This document shows positions 60,697 to 64,000 of a stretch of DNA of 64,000 bases, one piece after another. Under the pieces are notes generated by a model. It was given only the letters and a program-made list of their open reading frames with translations, made no database searches and was not told the origin of the DNA. Every line of letters starts with the position of its first letter. Position 1 is the stretch's first letter. The stretch comes from Lachnospiraceae bacterium KGMB03038 (GTDB lineage Bacteria; Bacillota; Clostridia; Lachnospirales; Lachnospiraceae), in assembly GCA_007361935.1 (NCBI GenBank), contig CP041667.1:593501-657500 (forward strand), in the 5' to 3' direction. Made by a program: the position numbers and the translations under genes.

Positions 60697-61716
60697 ATGA
60701 AGGATAATTTGATTCTGGCAATTGAAAGTTCCTGCGATGAGACAGCGGCGGCTGTTGTGAAAAATGGACGGGAGGTTCTTTCCAATGTGATTTCTTCGCA
60801 GATCGATCTGCATACCCTTTATGGCGGAGTGGTTCCGGAGATTGCCTCCAGAAAACATATTGAAAGGATCAACCAGATGATCGAAGAGGCTCTGAGAACC
60901 GCTGAAACCACACTGGACCAGATAACGGCGGTGGCAGTTACTTATGGGCCGGGGCTTGTGGGCGCTCTTCTTGTGGGAGTGGCAGAGGCGAAAGCGATCG
61001 CCTATGCTGCCGGGAAACCATTGGTAGGAGTCCATCACATTGAAGGCCATATTGCGGCTAACTTTATCGAGCACAAGGAATTGGAGCCTCCGTTTCTGTC
61101 GCTGGTGGTATCCGGAGGCCACACCCATTTGGTGAGAGTGGAGGATTACGGAGCATTTACGATCTTGGGAAGAACGAGAGATGATGCGGCCGGGGAAGCT
61201 TTTGACAAGGTGGCCAGAGCGATCGGCCTTGGTTATCCGGGAGGCCCTAAGATTGATAAAGTGTCGAAGGAAGGCGATTCGGACGCGATTTCATTTCCCA
61301 GAGCCCATGTGGAGGATGCCCCGTATGATTTCAGCTTCAGCGGCCTGAAGTCCGCGGTCCTGAATTATATCAATGGGTGCCGGATGAAGGGGCAGACTTT
61401 CCGGCAGGCAGATGTGGCGGCCTCCTTCCAGAAGGCAGTGACAGATGTTTTGGTGGAAAATGCCATGCGCGCGGTGGAAGAGTATCATGCGGATAAATTT
61501 GCCATCGCTGGCGGGGTCGCGGCCAATTCGGCGCTGCGGCAGGCAATGAAAGAAGCGTGTGAACAGCGGAATGTCAAACTGTATTATCCGTCCCCTGTTT
61601 ACTGCACAGATAATGCGGCGATGATTGGGGCGGCCGGATATTATGAGTATCAAAAAGGGACCCGGCATGGCTGGGATCTCAATGCGGTTCCAAATCTGAA
61701 GCTGGGAGAACGTTAG
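60697..61716 (+). CDS. tsaD: tRNA t6A synthesis protein TsaD
   Basis: 339 residues, ASKHA fold. LAIESSCDETAAAVVKNGRE at the start, metal ligands in VHHIEGHIAANFIE, FLSLVVSGGHTHLV, DDAAGEAFDKVARAIGLGYP and the late AIAGGVAANSALR and CTDNAAMIGAAGYY. It catalyses threonylcarbamoyl transfer to A37 of ANN-decoding tRNAs. Follows rnz by 19 bases. Confidence 0.96.
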   Translation: MKDNLILAIESSCDETAAAVVKNGREVLSNVISSQIDLHTLYGGVVPEIASRKHIERINQMIEEALRTAETTLDQITAVAVTYGPGLVGALLVGVAEAKAIAYAAGKPLVGVHHIEGHIAANFIEHKELEPPFLSLVVSGGHTHLVRVEDYGAFTILGRTRDDAAGEAFDKVARAIGLGYPGGPKIDKVSKEGDSDAISFPRAHVEDAPYDFSFSGLKSAVLNYINGCRMKGQTFRQADVAASFQKAVTDVLVENAMRAVEEYHADKFAIAGGVAANSALRQAMKEACEQRNVKLYYPSPVYCTDNAAMIGAAGYYEYQKGTRHGWDLNAVPNLKLGER

Positions 61717-61742
61717 AGGCTGGATACAGGGAGGACGGGCAG

Positions 61743-62477
61743 ATGATCGAGAATAAAAAGCATTGCACGGCGGTAGTGCTGGCGGCCGGTCAGGGAAAGC
61801 GGATGGGAGCGCCGGTACAGAAACAATATATTGAATTGAAGGGAAACCCTCTGATCTGCTATACTCTTGCCGCTTTCCAGGAATCGGAGATTATTGACGA
61901 TGTGGTGCTGGTAGTAGGAGAAGGGCAGGAAGACTACGTATATGACCAGATTGTGCGGAAATATCATTTTTATAAGGTCAAAGCCATTGTAAAAGGCGGG
62001 GAAGAACGCTATGCTTCTGTCTGGCAGGGACTGCGGGTGATCAAAAACGGCGCTGTTCCAGGAGTATATCCCGGCGGTTATATTTTCATCCATGACGGAG
62101 CCAGACCCTTCGTTGATAAAGGAATACTTGAGCGTGCCTATGAAACGGTGGATAAGTATAAAGCCTGTGTGGCGGGAATGCCAAGCAAAGATACGGTTAA
62201 GTTGGTGGATGAAAATGGATTTGCCCGTGTGACGCCCCAGAGAAAAGATGTATGGACGGTTCAGACGCCCCAAGTATTTGAGAGCGGCCTGATCATTGAC
62301 GCATATTCTGCCCTGATGGGGGAAGAATGTATCAAAGTAACGGATGACGCTATGGTGGTAGAGCAGATGAGCGATACTCCGGTCAAATTATTTGAAGGTT
62401 CTTATGAAAATATCAAGATTACTACGCCAGAAGATTTGGAGATTGCGGAAGTGTTTCTAAAAAGAAGATTTGAATAA
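61743..62477 (+). CDS. ispD: 2-C-methyl-D-erythritol 4-phosphate cytidylyltransferase
   Basis: 244 residues, non-mevalonate isoprenoid pathway. VVLAAGQGKRMGAPVQKQYI near residue 12 binds CTP, VKGGEERYASVWQGLRVI, IFIHDGARPFVDKGILERAY and VWTVQTPQVFESGLI follow. AGGGAGGACGGGC precedes the ATG. Last gene before the tRNA-Ser pair. Confidence 0.95.
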   Translation: MIENKKHCTAVVLAAGQGKRMGAPVQKQYIELKGNPLICYTLAAFQESEIIDDVVLVVGEGQEDYVYDQIVRKYHFYKVKAIVKGGEERYASVWQGLRVIKNGAVPGVYPGGYIFIHDGARPFVDKGILERAYETVDKYKACVAGMPSKDTVKLVDENGFARVTPQRKDVWTVQTPQVFESGLIIDAYSALMGEECIKVTDDAMVVEQMSDTPVKLFEGSYENIKITTPEDLEIAEVFLKRRFE

Positions 62478-62510
62478 AAAAGATGAACAGAAAAATTGTA
62501 GATTTTGTAT

Positions 62511-62538
62511 TGACGCTGGTTTTCGTGTGTGGTAAAAT
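62511..62538 (+). promoter_or_regulatory. Promoter of the tRNA-Ser pair
   Basis: -35 TTGACG (62511-62516), 16-base spacer, -10 TAAAAT (62533-62538), 40 bases upstream of the first tRNA. Confidence 0.65.
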
Positions 62539-62578
62539 GTCAATTGTCGCTGAGAGCGTCAATGATTTATTATGGTAT

Positions 62579-62664
62579 GGAGAGGTATCGAAGTGGTCAT
62601 AACGAGGCGGTCTTGAAAACCGTTTGTCCGCAAGGGCGCGTGGGTTCGAATCCCACCCTCTCCG
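62579..62664 (+). tRNA. tRNA-Ser (anticodon UGA)
   Basis: Acceptor GGAGAGG / CCTCTCC, anticodon loop CTTGAAA with UGA, long variable arm TTTGTCCGCAAGGGC typical of class II Ser tRNA, T-loop TTCGAAT, discriminator G. CCA not encoded. Confidence 0.94.
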
Positions 62665-62732
62665 CTTGGAAACTGCCAGGCGGTGACGGCGGTTTTCATT
62701 ATAAATAGGACGAGACATAAGTCAGTTCATTT

Positions 62733-62822
62733 GGAGAAGTACCCAAGTTGGCTGAAGGGGCTCCCCTGGAAAGGGAGTAGGTCGTTAATAGCGGCGCGAG
62801 GGTTCAAATCCCTCCTTCTCCG
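62733..62822 (+). tRNA. tRNA-Ser (anticodon GGA)
   Basis: Acceptor GGAGAAG / CTTCTCC, anticodon loop CTGGAAA with GGA, long variable arm, T-loop TTCAAAT, discriminator G. It follows the first tRNA-Ser by 68 bases and is probably co-transcribed with it. Confidence 0.94.
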
Positions 62823-62977
62823 TTTAGTCAAGGATGACTGTCTGGAGCGGAAGTTTCAGACAGTTTTTTATGGCTAATGCCTGAGGGGATATCTTGTGGT
62901 AGGAATCTCAGGTAAAAACAATGTATAGTATCTGAAAAAGAATGTTGAAAAAAACTAAAAAAAAGATAGAAAAAGTC

Positions 62978-63007
62978 TTGACATCAAACGGCATTCAATG
63001 ATATTAT
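62978..63007 (+). promoter_or_regulatory. rRNA operon promoter
   Basis: -35 TTGACA (62978-62983), 18-base spacer, -10 TATTAT (63002-63007), preceded by an A-rich tract (62945-62976) that would act as an UP element. It fits a strong rRNA promoter about 310 bases before 16S. Confidence 0.75.
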
Positions 63008-63014
63008 ATCTAGG

Positions 63015-63315
63015 CTGACCCGTTAGGGGAGGCGAAAACGGACCTTGATAACTGAACAATAGACACCAACCCTGAAAGATTCTTAAGAGAAGATTCAGAG
63101 AACAGCTCCGGCCTGTGAGAGCAGGAGGGAGCGACCCAAGAACAGTAAAAGGGATAAGGAAGCTAGTAAGTTTTCTTGGACCTGGAACGAACTTGAACTT
63201 AAAGTCCTATCATAGATGGTTCCCGGAACTAAGGTTTGTGAACTACCAAACCTAAGGACCGGGAACTACCAACCGACTAAGGCGCCAAAAGACAGCGCCT
63301 AAGTCTATAGGCATT
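63015..63315 (+). other. 16S rRNA leader with nested stem-loops
   Basis: No gene lies here. The leader holds GGTTCCCGG (from 63219) pairing with CCGGGAACTACC, enclosing AGGTTTG / CAAACCT, and then AGGCGC / GCGCCT close to the 16S start, followed by CTATAGGC. These are the structures expected for antitermination and RNase III-type processing of pre-16S RNA. Confidence 0.65.

Positions 63316-64000
<685 letters not shown>

Noticed and set aside
62422..62877. ORFs on both strands across the two tRNA-Ser genes
   Set aside because: They are generated by the tRNA sequences and have no start signals.

Overview
The window is a piece of a Firmicutes chromosome, most likely a gut Lachnospiraceae (Clostridium cluster XIVa). 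The partial 16S rRNA gene at the right end has the typical layout of that family. The housekeeping order (murB-rapZ-whiA-HPr-like; tsaE-tsaB-rimI-rnz-tsaD-ispD), a HesB-like selenoprotein and the Gram-positive siphophage also fit. Species cannot be fixed from this sequence alone.

Left part (1 to about 18.4 kb) is the late half of a siphovirus-type prophage whose early genes lie outside the window. In order it carries head genes (minor capsid protein with a HExxH tail, scaffold, HK97-type capsid protein with an Ig-like tail domain), head-tail connectors, tail tube, two chaperones, tape measure, distal tail and tail-associated proteins, a receptor-binding tail fibre, XhlA, holin and endolysin. 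Then come a short serine recombinase, small accessory genes and a small XRE regulator with repeated operators. The tail fibre is built as an invertible switch: a 15-bp inverted repeat (13098-13112 / 13668-13682) flanks two convergent, in-frame alternative C-termini whose stop codons abut. The prophage appears to end at a 3' fragment of a tRNA-Lys gene (18372-18431, putative attR). Just beyond it lies a second repressor/operator module from another element.

19.3-31.6 kb is a catabolic island: a divergent LysR regulator, then HAD phosphatase, MIF-like tautomerase, SDR, FGGY sugar kinase, an unassigned TIM-barrel protein, a complete LIV-type ABC transporter and two metal-dependent alcohol dehydrogenases. 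This suggests uptake and oxidation of a polyol or sugar-acid-like compound; the substrate is unknown.

31.6-33 kb holds two unusual items: a promoter-driven structured small RNA next to a DUF3800 gene whose N-terminus is out of frame, and a gene with an in-frame UGA followed by Cys and a stem-loop, read here as a HesB-like CC/Se selenoprotein. Downstream are IMP dehydrogenase, an orphan two-domain adenine methyltransferase of the M.FokI type, a zinc-dependent phospholipase C family protein and an MFS transporter. An IS1182-type element has inserted into the terminator shared by two convergent genes, duplicating the whole 34-bp hairpin.

40.8-62.5 kb is mostly core genome: CNNM-type transporter, murB, rapZ, whiA, a His15-less HPr paralogue, lipid kinase, Na+-dependent SNF transporter, tRNA-Glu, an envelope operon (binding protein fused to VWA, XpaC, second binding protein, TelA), PhoH, HD protein, t6A synthesis genes with threonine aldolase, RNase Z and ispD. 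The window ends with two tRNA-Ser genes and an rRNA operon with its promoter, structured leader and the 5' part of 16S rRNA.
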